From: Bacillota bacterium
GTDB taxonomy: Bacteria; Bacillota; Clostridia; Acetivibrionales; DTU013
Assembly: GCA_023418915.1 (NCBI GenBank)
Contig: JAEZYU010000027.1
Location: 1 to 64,000 of the forward strand
Direction of reading: 5' to 3'
DNA length: 64,000 bases
Shown here piece by piece: positions 18,387 to 27,299 of the stretch. The first letter of the stretch is position 1, and the number at the start of each line of letters is the position of its first letter. Both the position numbers and the translations under genes were made by a program. Below the pieces are notes generated by a model that was not told where the DNA came from, did no database searches, and saw nothing but the letters and a program-made list of their open reading frames with translations.

Positions 18387-20186
18387 ATGGCAAACAATAA
18401 ACTTCCGTCCAGAGATGAGATCGAAGCTAAATACAAATGGAAGCTTGAGGACATATATGCAAGCGATGCCGACTGGGAGGAGGACTATAAGAAGATCCGG
18501 CAGATGACTGAAAAAATGGCAGCTTACAAGGGAAGGATCGCCGGCAGTATGGATGCATTGCTGGAATGTCTGAAGCTCAGTGACGAGATGCTGGCTCTCA
18601 ATGACAAGGTCTTTGTATATGCCAGGATGAGGCGCGACGAAAACAATGCGCTGTCAAAGTATCAAGCGCTGACTGACAGAGCAATGGCACTGAGCACCGA
18701 GGTGTATGCTTCAGTATCATTTATCGTTCCTGAGATCATTTCTATAGATGAGGAACTGCTCAAAAAGAGTATAGAGGAGATAGAAGGGCTTTCGTTGTAC
18801 AGACACTATATCCACGAAATATTGAGACAGAAGCAGCATGTCCTTTCAGACAGGGAGGAGGAGCTGCTGGCCCTTGCGTCTGAAATTGCAGAAGCGCCCT
18901 CGGACATTTTCACTATGTTCAATAATGCAGATATTAAATTCGGCATGATCAAGGATGAAAACGGAGATGATGTCGAGGTTACCAAGGGAAGATATATCAA
19001 GTTTCTGGAGTCAAGAGACAGAAGAGTAAGAGAAGATGCATTCCATACTCTTTACAAATCCTACAGTGAGATGAAAAACACGCTGGCCTCATCGCTTGGC
19101 AGCAACATAAAAAAGAACAGGTTTTACTCACATGTAAGAAAATATGATTCAAGCCGCAGTGCATCACTTGATAATGATAATGTACCGGTGAGTGTTTACG
19201 ATAATTTGATCGATACGGTAAACAAGAACCTTCCTCTTTTGCACAGATACCTGAAGCTGCGCAAAAAGGCACTGAAACTGGATGAACTGCATATGTATGA
19301 CCTGTATGTGCCTATCGTTGAAGAACCTCCAAAGCAGATCAGCTATGAGGAAGCGCTTGATATGGTTAAAAAGGGGCTTGCTCCGATGGGATGCTGCTAT
19401 GTGGAGGATCTGGACAATGCATTCAAATCGGGCTGGATCGATGTATATGAAAATCAGGGAAAGACCAGCGGTGCATATTCATGGGGTACACATCTGACAC
19501 ATCCATATGTGCTGTTGAACTATCAGGGTACTATCAACGATGTTTTCACGCTGGCGCATGAGATGGGTCATGCTTTGCATTCCTATTATACAAACAGGAC
19601 ACAGCCATATATTTATTCCGAGTACAAGATATTTGTTGCCGAGGTGGCATCAACAGTAAATGAATCACTGTTGATCGATTATCTGCTGTCTGTCACACCT
19701 GACAAGAGAGAACGAGCTTATCTGCTGAACCACTATCTGGAGGAGTTCCGAGGGACATTGTTCCGACAGACGATGTTTGCTGAGTTTGAGAAGATAACTC
19801 ATGCAATGGCAGAGCGCGGTGAAGCTCTCAATGCGGAAGAATTCTGCAGGGTTTACAGGCAGCTGAATGAAAAGTATTTCAGCCCGGAAGTGATCATAGA
19901 CAGTGATATCGACATGGAATGGTCGCGTATCCCGCACTTCTACTCAAGCTTCTATGTTTATAAATACTCAACGGGCATATCGGCTGCGGCTTCGCTGTCC
20001 CAGCAGATCCTGAAGCAAGGCGTACCGGCGGTCGACCGCTATACTGAATTTCTAAAAAGCGGTGGTTCAGATTACCCATTGGAGCTGCTGAAAAAGGCGG
20101 GTGTAGATCTGACGACACCGAAACCGGTAGAGGACGCACTAAAGATATTTGAGAAGATACTAGTTGAACTGGAGGATCTGGTTTAA
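18387..20186 (+). CDS. pepF: Oligoendopeptidase F
   Basis: Zinc metallopeptidase of family M3B, 599 residues, the usual length. It hydrolyses short peptides in the cytoplasm. The zinc-binding HEMGH motif is at residues 391-395 and the third ligand Glu at about 419 in FVAEVASTVNE. The N-terminal helical region contains WEEDYKKIRQMTEKMAAYKG, typical of PepF. The ATG is preceded by AGAGGTGG. It is followed by an M29 aminopeptidase gene, which together make a small peptide-recycling pair. A TATAAT hexamer lies at about 18287-18292 in the upstream gap, without a convincing -35. Confidence 0.95.
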   Translation: MANNKLPSRDEIEAKYKWKLEDIYASDADWEEDYKKIRQMTEKMAAYKGRIAGSMDALLECLKLSDEMLALNDKVFVYARMRRDENNALSKYQALTDRAMALSTEVYASVSFIVPEIISIDEELLKKSIEEIEGLSLYRHYIHEILRQKQHVLSDREEELLALASEIAEAPSDIFTMFNNADIKFGMIKDENGDDVEVTKGRYIKFLESRDRRVREDAFHTLYKSYSEMKNTLASSLGSNIKKNRFYSHVRKYDSSRSASLDNDNVPVSVYDNLIDTVNKNLPLLHRYLKLRKKALKLDELHMYDLYVPIVEEPPKQISYEEALDMVKKGLAPMGCCYVEDLDNAFKSGWIDVYENQGKTSGAYSWGTHLTHPYVLLNYQGTINDVFTLAHEMGHALHSYYTNRTQPYIYSEYKIFVAEVASTVNESLLIDYLLSVTPDKRERAYLLNHYLEEFRGTLFRQTMFAEFEKITHAMAERGEALNAEEFCRVYRQLNEKYFSPEVIIDSDIDMEWSRIPHFYSSFYVYKYSTGISAAASLSQQILKQGVPAVDRYTEFLKSGGSDYPLELLKKAGVDLTTPKPVEDALKIFEKILVELEDLV

Positions 20187-20192
20187 AGGTGA

Positions 20193-20241
20193 GGGGACAC
20201 ACAAAGCAGGAGGTATTCCTTAGTGGCAAAGGCATGTCCCC
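20193..20241 (+). repeat. Inverted repeat between pepF and the aminopeptidase gene
   Basis: GGGGACA (20193-20199) and TGTCCCC (20235-20241) enclose 35 bases, followed by TTTT. It could be a weak terminator. The GGGGAC arms recall the repeat cluster at 27.1 kb and may be a worn single copy of that family. Confidence 0.5.
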
Positions 20242-20274
20242 TTTTGACAATAATATTACGGAGGATGAAAATAT

Positions 20275-21390
20275 ATGTTGGATCCAAGAATAGAAACACT
20301 TGCAAAAAATCTTGTAAACTACTCCTGCAGTGTGAAGCCGGGAGAAAAGGTACTAATAGAGACAAAAGGCTATGAACTGCCGCTTACAAAGGCTTTGATC
20401 AGAGAGGTCTACAAAGCTGGAGGACTACCCTTTGTGACGATAAAAAACGATGAGATAACCCGGGCCATCCTAAATGGATGCAGCGAAGAACAATTACAGC
20501 TGACGGCTCGCTTTGAGCTTGACAGGATGAAGGAAATGGATGCATATATCGGGATCAGATATTCCGATAACTCAAATGAACTTGGAGATGTCCCCGAGGA
20601 CAAAATGAGGATGTACAGTACTCTCTTCAATAAGCCTGTTCATTCCGAGCAGCGTGTAGAACACACAAAATGGGTTATCCTCAGGTATCCGAACAGTGCG
20701 ATGGCACAGATGGCTGAGATGTCTACCGAAGCATTTGAGGATTTCTATTTCAATGTCTGCAATCTGGATTATTCCAAGATGTCCAGGGCTATGGACGGAC
20801 TTGTGAAGTTGATGAACAGAACTGACAGGGTCAGGATTATCGGAAACGGAACCGACCTGACCTTCTCCATTAAGGATATTTCTGCAATCAAATGTGACGG
20901 ACACAGGAACATACCCGACGGAGAGGTCTATACTGCGCCGGTGAGAACGTCGGTGAACGGCAGGATCAGCTACAATACTCCTGCTAAGTATCAGGGCTTT
21001 ACCTATGAAAATGTAACGCTGGAATTCAAGGATGGCAGGATCATCAATGCGACAGCTAATGATACCGAAAGAATAAATAAGGTTTTCGATACTGATGAAG
21101 GCGCCAGATATGTGGGCGAGTTCTCATTCGGCTTCAATCCCTATATCGAAACACCTATGAAGGATACGCTGTTTGATGAAAAAATCAAGGGAAGCTTCCA
21201 TTTTACACCCGGAAGCTGCTACGACAGCTGCAGCAACGGAAATAAATCGGCGATCCATTGGGATCTTGTATGTATACAAAGGCCGGAATACGGCGGCGGA
21301 GAGATCTGGTTTGATGATATCCTGGTAAGAAAGGACGGGATCTTTGTACTTGATGAATTGGAGCCGCTCAACCCGGAGAATTTGAAATAG
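20275..21390 (+). CDS. Aminopeptidase, M29 (AmpS/thermophilic aminopeptidase T) family
   Basis: A 371-residue cytoplasmic metallo-aminopeptidase removing N-terminal residues from peptides. The family's N-terminal phrase LAKNLVNYSCSVKPGEKVLI is present. The C-terminal metal-site motifs are NIPDGEVYTAP (Glu), EFSFGFNP (Glu), and the His/Asp cluster IHWDLVCIQRPEYGGGEIWFDD abbreviated here as IHWDLV and IWFDD. TACGGAGG lies upstream of the ATG at normal distance. It follows pepF by 88 bases, consistent with a joint role in peptide catabolism. Confidence 0.92.
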   Translation: MLDPRIETLAKNLVNYSCSVKPGEKVLIETKGYELPLTKALIREVYKAGGLPFVTIKNDEITRAILNGCSEEQLQLTARFELDRMKEMDAYIGIRYSDNSNELGDVPEDKMRMYSTLFNKPVHSEQRVEHTKWVILRYPNSAMAQMAEMSTEAFEDFYFNVCNLDYSKMSRAMDGLVKLMNRTDRVRIIGNGTDLTFSIKDISAIKCDGHRNIPDGEVYTAPVRTSVNGRISYNTPAKYQGFTYENVTLEFKDGRIINATANDTERINKVFDTDEGARYVGEFSFGFNPYIETPMKDTLFDEKIKGSFHFTPGSCYDSCSNGNKSAIHWDLVCIQRPEYGGGEIWFDDILVRKDGIFVLDELEPLNPENLK

Positions 21391-21449
21391 AAGAACAGAG
21401 GTTAAGGCAGGGGAGTGAAACAGAACTATTCCCTTGTTAGCGGGGTCAT

Positions 21450-22592
21450 ATGGAAAACTGGATGATAGGTACAAGGCTTGTAATACTGCTGTACTGTATA
21501 TTGATATATTTCCAGGGAAATATGGAGCATACTGCGTATGTTGTACTATTCATGCTCCTTTATATTTCTGTTGCTACTTGCTCCTATCTTATGAAGAAAG
21601 CACTTATGAAGAAAGCTTTTCATGCCGCAACTATTGGAGTTCTGGCGGCTTCATCTGTTTTTGCAGTGGAATATTTCATACTTCTTATTGCTGTTGATAT
21701 TTATGAACTTGTCTCACTATACACAAAGGACTGGAAGTTCATGCCGGTGTTTGCAGCAGTGCCTGTTTTTTTGAGCATTGGAACCGGGTTAACTTTTGAG
21801 TATATTTTGATCAGTCTGTTTTCATTGCTTGTGTTTCTGCTGGGACGAAAACACGTTAGGGCTGTCGGCAGTTTGAAAAAGGTAAATGAGGACCTTCGGT
21901 CCAGGGTCGAGGAATTGGCGGGGAAACTGAATGCCGGCAGTGAATATGAAGCGCAGCTGCGTTATCTTTCACAGATAGAGGAAAGAAACAGCCTTGCACA
22001 GAAGATTCATGACAAGGTAGGCCATACGCTTGCAGGAAGCATAATACAGCTAGAGGCTGCCGAACTGATACTTGAGAAGGACAGACTGAAGGCCGGCGAT
22101 ATGGTAAGAAATGTGACCGGAAACCTGAAGGAGGGCATGGAAAGCATACGGTCCACATTGGGGTCGATAAAGCCTGCTTCGGAGCAATTGGGAATCAACA
22201 GGCTGAAGTTGATCCTGGACGAGTTTATGTGTAATAACAGGATAAAAACCACATTTTCTTATGATGGCAGGCTGGATGTGATAACTCACACACAGTGGAG
22301 TATCATGACAGATAATATGAGAGAGGCACTTACTAATTCAATGAAGTATTCCTCGGCAACGACAATAGAGGTAAGGCTTAATGTTATGAACAGGCTGTTA
22401 AAGCTCGAGGTCAGGGATAATGGAAGGGGCGCCGGTGAAGTATTGAAAGGCATGGGACTTACCGGTATGGAGGAAAGGACTGAAGCAGCCGGAGGAAAAT
22501 TGATAGTCGACGGTTCAGACGGTTTTTCTGTGATAACGCTGCTGCCTTTGGAAGGGGGTCAAAATGCCAATAAAAGTACTGATAGCAGATGA
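21450..22592 (+). CDS. Sensor histidine kinase, NarL/LiaS-type (HisKA_3)
   Basis: A 380-residue membrane kinase. The first 135 residues hold about four to five hydrophobic segments with little extracellular sequence, as in intramembrane-sensing kinases. A coiled coil (about 140-175) leads to the dimerisation/phosphoacceptor helix ERNSLAQKIHDKVGHTLAG with His187. The ATP-binding domain shows NSMKYSSAT (N box) and VRDNGRGAGEVLKGMGLTGM (G boxes). It overlaps its response regulator by 29 bases. The ABC exporter and acetyltransferase downstream suggest a detoxification or antibiotic/polyamine response, but the signal is unknown. Confidence 0.92.
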   Translation: MENWMIGTRLVILLYCILIYFQGNMEHTAYVVLFMLLYISVATCSYLMKKALMKKAFHAATIGVLAASSVFAVEYFILLIAVDIYELVSLYTKDWKFMPVFAAVPVFLSIGTGLTFEYILISLFSLLVFLLGRKHVRAVGSLKKVNEDLRSRVEELAGKLNAGSEYEAQLRYLSQIEERNSLAQKIHDKVGHTLAGSIIQLEAAELILEKDRLKAGDMVRNVTGNLKEGMESIRSTLGSIKPASEQLGINRLKLILDEFMCNNRIKTTFSYDGRLDVITHTQWSIMTDNMREALTNSMKYSSATTIEVRLNVMNRLLKLEVRDNGRGAGEVLKGMGLTGMEERTEAAGGKLIVDGSDGFSVITLLPLEGGQNANKSTDSR

Positions 22593-23208
22593 TGATGCGC
22601 TGATAAGAGAAGGCTTGAAAATAATCCTTCAGTCCGATGACCGCTTTGAGGTGTCAGGGTGTGTGGAGAACGGATCAAAAGCAGTGGAATTTTGCTCAAA
22701 ACAACAGGTGGATGTGGCGCTGCTCGATGTCAGGATGCCGGTTAAGGATGGCCTTGAAGCTGCCCGGGAGATAGCATCCGGAACTAAAACAAAAGCTCTT
22801 ATACTTACGACCTTTGATGATGACGATTTTATACTTAATGCAGTAAAGTACGGCGCTAAGGGATACCTTTTGAAGAGCAGCCCGCCTGCCAGGATCATGG
22901 ATGCCATCCGCATCGTACACGAGGGCGGGACTGTGATGCAGGATGTGGCTATGGATATCATTAAGGGAGAGCTGTCGGCGGAAAGAAAGGGATGTATTCC
23001 TGAAGGGCTCTTGACAGAACGAGAGACGGATATAGTGACGCTTCTTGCAAAGGGCTTGTCCAACAGAGATATTGCCGCCAGATTGTTCATGTCGGAGGGG
23101 ACGGTAAAGAACTATATATCCTCTATACTTGGAAAGACGGGACTGGAGCACAGGACACAGCTCGCCATATACTATCTGACAGGCGAGAAGGGTGATGGGG
23201 CTGGATAG
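22564..23208 (+). CDS. Response regulator, NarL/FixJ family
   Basis: A 214-residue two-domain regulator. The receiver domain has the acidic pair DD at 10-11 and the phosphoacceptor Asp55 in LLDVRMPVKDG, with Thr in ILTTFDDDD and Lys in GAKGYLLK. The C-terminal LuxR-type helix-turn-helix reads LTERETDIVTLLAKGLSNRD then FMSEGTVKNYISSI. It partners the overlapping histidine kinase. The downstream exporter genes are the likely targets, as is usual for such gene order. Confidence 0.95.
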   Translation: MPIKVLIADDDALIREGLKIILQSDDRFEVSGCVENGSKAVEFCSKQQVDVALLDVRMPVKDGLEAAREIASGTKTKALILTTFDDDDFILNAVKYGAKGYLLKSSPPARIMDAIRIVHEGGTVMQDVAMDIIKGELSAERKGCIPEGLLTERETDIVTLLAKGLSNRDIAARLFMSEGTVKNYISSILGKTGLEHRTQLAIYYLTGEKGDGAG

Positions 23209-23263
23209 CGAATGTAGAAGAAATTTTTTTGAACGATGCGTTATAACGAAGAAAGTGGGCTAA

Positions 23264-23701
23264 TTGATGATATTACTAAAAGAAATCACAAGGAATAACT
23301 TCTGGGATTGTATCGAACTTTCTGTAGCTGAGGATCAAGCTGAATTCGTAACCTCCAATGCGGTGTCGATTGCACAATCAAAGGTACAACCGGAGTGTAT
23401 ACCGCTTGCAATATATGATGACGACTTGATTGTAGGCTTCCTGATGTATTGTATAGACGAGGATGACAGCGAATACTGGATTTACCGCATGATGATCGAC
23501 AAAAAGCATCAATCGAGGGGGTATGGCAAGAAAGCTCTGGAGCAGCTTTTAGAAACCATCAGGCAGGATAAAAGCCATACCAAGGTTTTCCTTGGTGTGC
23601 ATAAGGAAAGCGTAAAAGCTGTCAGACTATATGAAAGTTTTGGATTCAAATTTACCGGGCAGGTTTTCGGAAGCGAACATATAATGAGGCTGGATTATTG
23701 A
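23264..23701 (+). CDS. GNAT acetyltransferase, spermine/spermidine (BltD)-like
   Basis: A 145-residue cytoplasmic N-acetyltransferase. The acetyl-CoA loop is seen as HQSRGYGKKALEQLL (motif A, Q/RxxGxG/A) and the C-terminal VRLYESFGFKFTGQVFGSE follows. Overall shape, including the N-terminal ITRNNFWDCIELSVAEDQAEF, resembles Bacillus BltD, which acetylates polyamines and is encoded with a drug exporter. Its place between a two-component system and an ABC exporter fits that theme. Its own intrinsic terminator follows at 23747. The substrate is inference. Confidence 0.82.
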   Translation: MMILLKEITRNNFWDCIELSVAEDQAEFVTSNAVSIAQSKVQPECIPLAIYDDDLIVGFLMYCIDEDDSEYWIYRMMIDKKHQSRGYGKKALEQLLETIRQDKSHTKVFLGVHKESVKAVRLYESFGFKFTGQVFGSEHIMRLDY

Positions 23702-23746
23702 TCATGCCGGATCGCTGATCTGTCAAGCTCATTACTTTAGTCATAT

Positions 23747-23800
23747 AAACCGGTGACCTTTAGTACTAACAAAGAGGTGCCGGTTTTTTTATAATTTTTT
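23747..23800 (+). terminator. Intrinsic terminator after the acetyltransferase gene
   Basis: AAACCGG (23747-23753) pairs with CCGGTTT (23780-23786), with an additional CCTTT/AAAGAGG pairing inside, followed by a long T-run. It separates the regulator/GNAT genes from the exporter genes. Confidence 0.85.
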
Positions 23801-23848
23801 ATGATGGCAATTGATAAAGAATGTAAATTGAAACAAGGGGTGTTGATA

Positions 23849-24787
23849 ATGAGTTTAGTCAAAATGGATCAGGTATCCAAAAGCTTTGGAGATGTAACAG
23901 CTGTCGACAAGGTGTCTCTGGACATCATGGAAGGCGAAATATTTGGGCTTCTCGGGCCGAACGGCGCAGGGAAAAGCACGGCAATAAATATGATAACAGG
24001 GCTGCTTTCGATAGACAAAGGAAGCATAAGCATACTCGGCAAGGACATAAAGAAGAACAAAATGGAGGCAAAGGCCAATGTGGGCATCGTTCCTCAGGAT
24101 ATTGCCATATATGAAGATCTGTCGAGTCTGGAAAATGTGAAGTTTTTCGCAAGCTTGTACGGACTCAAGGGAAAGGAGCTTGAAGCTGCTGCTCTGGAAG
24201 CACTGGATTTCACAGGTCTGTCCGATAAGAAAAAGGAATTTCCAAAGAGCTTTTCCGGTGGTATGAAGCGGCGTTTGAATATTGCCTGTGCAATCGCTCA
24301 TAAACCAAAGCTTATCATAATGGATGAGCCTACGGTCGGTATAGATCCGCAGTCAAGAAACCATATACTGCAGTCTGTAAAGACACTGAATAAAATGGGC
24401 AGTACGATCATTTATACCAGTCACTATATGGAGGAAGTGGATGAGATATGTACTCGTATAGCGATAATGGATCATGGCAAGGTGATCGCACTTGGAACCT
24501 GTGCGGAACTTAAGAACCTTATAAATGATAAGGATACCGTAATTGTAACGGTCAGCGATCCCATTTCAAAGATCAATGAGGAGAGCCTCAAGGAGATCGC
24601 CGGTGTTGAAATCATTGATATAGGTGAAAACACTGTGAAGATAACGAGTGCCAGGGAGGTTGCCAACCTCGACAAGATAATTCAGTATTTTGTTAAGCAT
24701 GAGATATCAATAAAGAGTGTCGAGAGTAAAACACCGGATCTTGAGTCGGTATTTCTGTCGCTGACGGGCAGAAAACTCAGGGATTAG
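23849..24787 (+). CDS. ABC transporter ATP-binding protein, DrrA/NatA type
   Basis: A 312-residue ATPase energising the two ABC-2 permeases encoded next. ATG 23849 is chosen since AAGGGGTG lies upstream; the frame extends to 23801 without a site. Walker A is GLLGPNGAGKSTAIN, the signature is FSGGMKRRLNIACAIAHKP, Walker B is LIIMDEPTVGIDPQ, and the switch His is in IIYTSHYMEE. The C-terminal 80 residues form the DUF4162-like tail usual for drug or lipid exporters. Substrate unknown. Confidence 0.95.
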   Translation: MSLVKMDQVSKSFGDVTAVDKVSLDIMEGEIFGLLGPNGAGKSTAINMITGLLSIDKGSISILGKDIKKNKMEAKANVGIVPQDIAIYEDLSSLENVKFFASLYGLKGKELEAAALEALDFTGLSDKKKEFPKSFSGGMKRRLNIACAIAHKPKLIIMDEPTVGIDPQSRNHILQSVKTLNKMGSTIIYTSHYMEEVDEICTRIAIMDHGKVIALGTCAELKNLINDKDTVIVTVSDPISKINEESLKEIAGVEIIDIGENTVKITSAREVANLDKIIQYFVKHEISIKSVESKTPDLESVFLSLTGRKLRD

Positions 24788-24799
24788 GAGGGGTTAACA

Positions 24800-25942
24800 G
24801 TGAAGATTCTGAGAATAATGACAAAAGAAATAATACAGAATATACGCGATTTCAAAGCTAACATTATGATGGTGCTTTTCCCCATAGTGTTGATAATCAT
24901 ATTAGGTGCGGCTTTCAGCGGTGTGTTTGAGAATACTCTTGACTTAAGTGAAATAAATGTGCGGTACACTTTGGACGACGAATACAGCGATGAGTCATTT
25001 TCTGCAGCGCTGGGAGGCTTTTTTGAGCATCTTACAAAGGAGATGGGAGTGAGGTTTGAAGAGACTGATGATTTCGAAAGGGGAATGGAGGATACTAAAA
25101 ACAACCTTTGTGCCGGCTATATACATTTTACCGGTAACCCGCTGCGGGCTGATATGTACAAGAATGAAACCAGAGGTATATCCGCAGGCATAATAGAAAA
25201 CGCACTGGACAGTTTTCTTGACACTTATGTGACAATGCAGGTGGTTGCAGAAAAGGATCCCGCTGTATTAGCGATGCAGCAAAACCTTAGCGATAAAGAA
25301 TATGTGAAGATCCTGTCTCTTGATAAGAAAAGAGCGCCCGGATCCACAGATTATTATGCAATTACGATGCTGACACTGATACTGCTGTACGCCTCACAAA
25401 CGGGCTTCTGGGGTGTCAGGTCGGAAATAGAGGGAAAAACAGCTTCCAGAATGCTCTGCGCACCCGTTCGTAAATATCAGATGCTGGCCGGCAAGGTGCT
25501 GGGAAGTATTTTCATTACGATCATACAGGGCGCTGTCGTATTACTGTTCAGCCGACTGGTGTTAAAGGCAAACTGGGGAGATGACCTGTTGATTGTTGCG
25601 TTTCTGATCATCACTTACTCCATTATGACTGTAAGCCTTGGAGTGGCACTGGCCTTTCTCTTTAAAAGCAGTGAAGCTGCCAATGGCATCTTGAATACGG
25701 CCATACCGGTCATGGTATTTCTTGGCGGTGGTTATGTACCACTAAATATAATGGGTTCTGCTGTTTCAAAAATCAGCAGCATATCACCGGTGAAATGGAT
25801 CAATTCAGCTCTGTTGAATGTGATTTACGAGGGAAGCTATAACGGAGTCATTGAAGCTGCAGCTATCAACCTTGCGCTGTCTGCGTTGTTTATTGTAATT
25901 GCGGTGGTATTTTCTAGAAGGGGGGACAGAGCATATGCGTAA
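24800..25942 (+). CDS. ABC-2 type exporter permease
   Basis: A 380-residue membrane subunit starting at GTG 24800 with GGAGGGG upstream. One N-terminal membrane segment (ANIMMVLFPIVLIIILGAAF) is followed by a large extracytoplasmic domain (about 45-190) and about five more membrane segments, the YhgE/ABC-2 topology. The segment SEIEGKTASRMLCAPVRKYQ before the membrane core is characteristic. It is paired with the next gene, which encodes a paralogue of similar layout, so the exporter is probably a heterodimer. Confidence 0.9.
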   Translation: MKILRIMTKEIIQNIRDFKANIMMVLFPIVLIIILGAAFSGVFENTLDLSEINVRYTLDDEYSDESFSAALGGFFEHLTKEMGVRFEETDDFERGMEDTKNNLCAGYIHFTGNPLRADMYKNETRGISAGIIENALDSFLDTYVTMQVVAEKDPAVLAMQQNLSDKEYVKILSLDKKRAPGSTDYYAITMLTLILLYASQTGFWGVRSEIEGKTASRMLCAPVRKYQMLAGKVLGSIFITIIQGAVVLLFSRLVLKANWGDDLLIVAFLIITYSIMTVSLGVALAFLFKSSEAANGILNTAIPVMVFLGGGYVPLNIMGSAVSKISSISPVKWINSALLNVIYEGSYNGVIEAAAINLALSALFIVIAVVFSRRGDRAYA

Positions 25943-27092
25943 TTTGATGTTACTTATATTCAATAATTTCAAGGTTACTTTCAGAAAAAAGGGAAATATC
26001 GTAATATATGTTTTTCTGCCGTTGGCAGGTGTACTGCTGTCACTGCTGATATATGGCGGATCTTTAGGCGGAGCATCCTCAAGCATGCTGAAAATCGGAT
26101 TTGCTGATTATGACAATGGGACGATGGCAGCGGAGCTGAGAGAGAGGTTCGACAAAGTGGAGGGCTTCACGGTATTTGATGTCGATGAAGGTGAGATAAA
26201 CAAAAAGCTGTTGGACTATGAGCTGGATGCCGCGGTAATCGTTCCTGAGAACTACTCGGAGCGTATCGGCAGCGGTGAACCTGAAGAAATAGAAATAGTA
26301 TCACTAAAGGGACAGGAAACAACGGTCTGGGTGGAACAGCTGATAAACAGGTTTACATCCTCCATGATAATGTTATCAGCAGCATCCGACAGTGATCCTG
26401 CTGCTCTTGGTAAGATGCTTGAGCAGATTGGTGAGTATGCTGTAGAGCTTGATGTGATCAATGTTGATGATAAGGTTACGGGCAGGTCTATGGCGATGAC
26501 CTCAGTTGGATTTCTGATCATGTTTATGATGCTTGGTACAGGCTTCACATCAATGATCATCCTCAAGGAAAAGAGAAGCCGCACCTATCACAGGATCTGT
26601 TCCGCACCGGTAAGCGCAAAACAGTACATTCTGGCAAACTCTCTTACGAGTCTGCTGATCAGCATAATTCAGATCATTATTATACAGATTTCCATGAGGC
26701 TGATTTTCAGAATAGATACCGGCGTCAACGACATATATATGTTTATCATACTGCTGATGTTTGCATTTGTAGCTGTGGGGCTGGGTCTGCTCATAACTGC
26801 ATTTTCAAGCTCCTCATATATGGCGGGTACGCTTAGTACGCTCATTATGACACCGAGCTGCATGCTTGGCGGGTGCTATTGGGATATCAACTTTATGCCT
26901 GATTTTATGCAAAAAATAAGCTATTTTATGCCGCAGAGGTGGGCGATCATGGCAGTAAACAGGATACAGACCGGAGGCACCTTCGAAGACGTTTTGTTGA
27001 ACCTTCTTGTTCTTGCAATATTTGCAACTGCATTAATACTTGTCGCAATATACAAATTTTCGCGAACAAGCAATGTACAGCGTTTTGTATAG
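25935..27092 (+). CDS. ABC-2 type exporter permease, second subunit
   Basis: A 385-residue paralogue of the preceding permease, with the same plan: N-terminal membrane segment (VIYVFLPLAGVLLSLLIYGG), extracytoplasmic domain, then five to six membrane segments preceded by KEKRSRTYHRICSAPVSAKQ. ATG 25935 overlaps the upstream gene's end by eight bases and has AAGGGGGG upstream. Last gene of the exporter operon; a GC-rich repeat cluster follows and may stop transcription. Confidence 0.9.
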   Translation: MRNLMLLIFNNFKVTFRKKGNIVIYVFLPLAGVLLSLLIYGGSLGGASSSMLKIGFADYDNGTMAAELRERFDKVEGFTVFDVDEGEINKKLLDYELDAAVIVPENYSERIGSGEPEEIEIVSLKGQETTVWVEQLINRFTSSMIMLSAASDSDPAALGKMLEQIGEYAVELDVINVDDKVTGRSMAMTSVGFLIMFMMLGTGFTSMIILKEKRSRTYHRICSAPVSAKQYILANSLTSLLISIIQIIIIQISMRLIFRIDTGVNDIYMFIILLMFAFVAVGLGLLITAFSSSSYMAGTLSTLIMTPSCMLGGCYWDINFMPDFMQKISYFMPQRWAIMAVNRIQTGGTFEDVLLNLLVLAIFATALILVAIYKFSRTSNVQRFV

Positions 27093-27101
27093 GAAGCAAG
27101 G

Positions 27102-27296
27102 GTGGAAGCAGGGGGACGGTTCTCGTGCTTCACTCAAACCGTGGCGAAGCATGAGAACCGTCCCCTTGCTTCACCCTTGCTTCAAAACCGTGGCGAAGCA
27201 GAAGAACCGTCCCCCTGCTTCCCACCTGCTTCCCAGCGGAGACCAATGAAGCAGAAGAACCGTCCCCCTGCTTCCCCCCTGCTTCCCTTGCTTTCC
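27102..27296. repeat. REP-like cluster of GGGGACGGTTCT / AGAACCGTCCCC repeats
   Basis: A first unit forms a long near-perfect hairpin: GCAGGGGGACGGTTCTCGTG (27108-27127) against its complement at 27146-27169. Two further copies of GAAGCAGAAGAACCGTCCCC follow in the same orientation, separated by CTGCTTCCC-rich spacers. It sits between convergent genes. Similar GGGGACGGTTCT palindromes are known to me as repetitive extragenic elements in some Clostridia, possibly linked to REP-type transposases; none is encoded here. Confidence 0.85.
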
Positions 27297-27299
27297 GCT

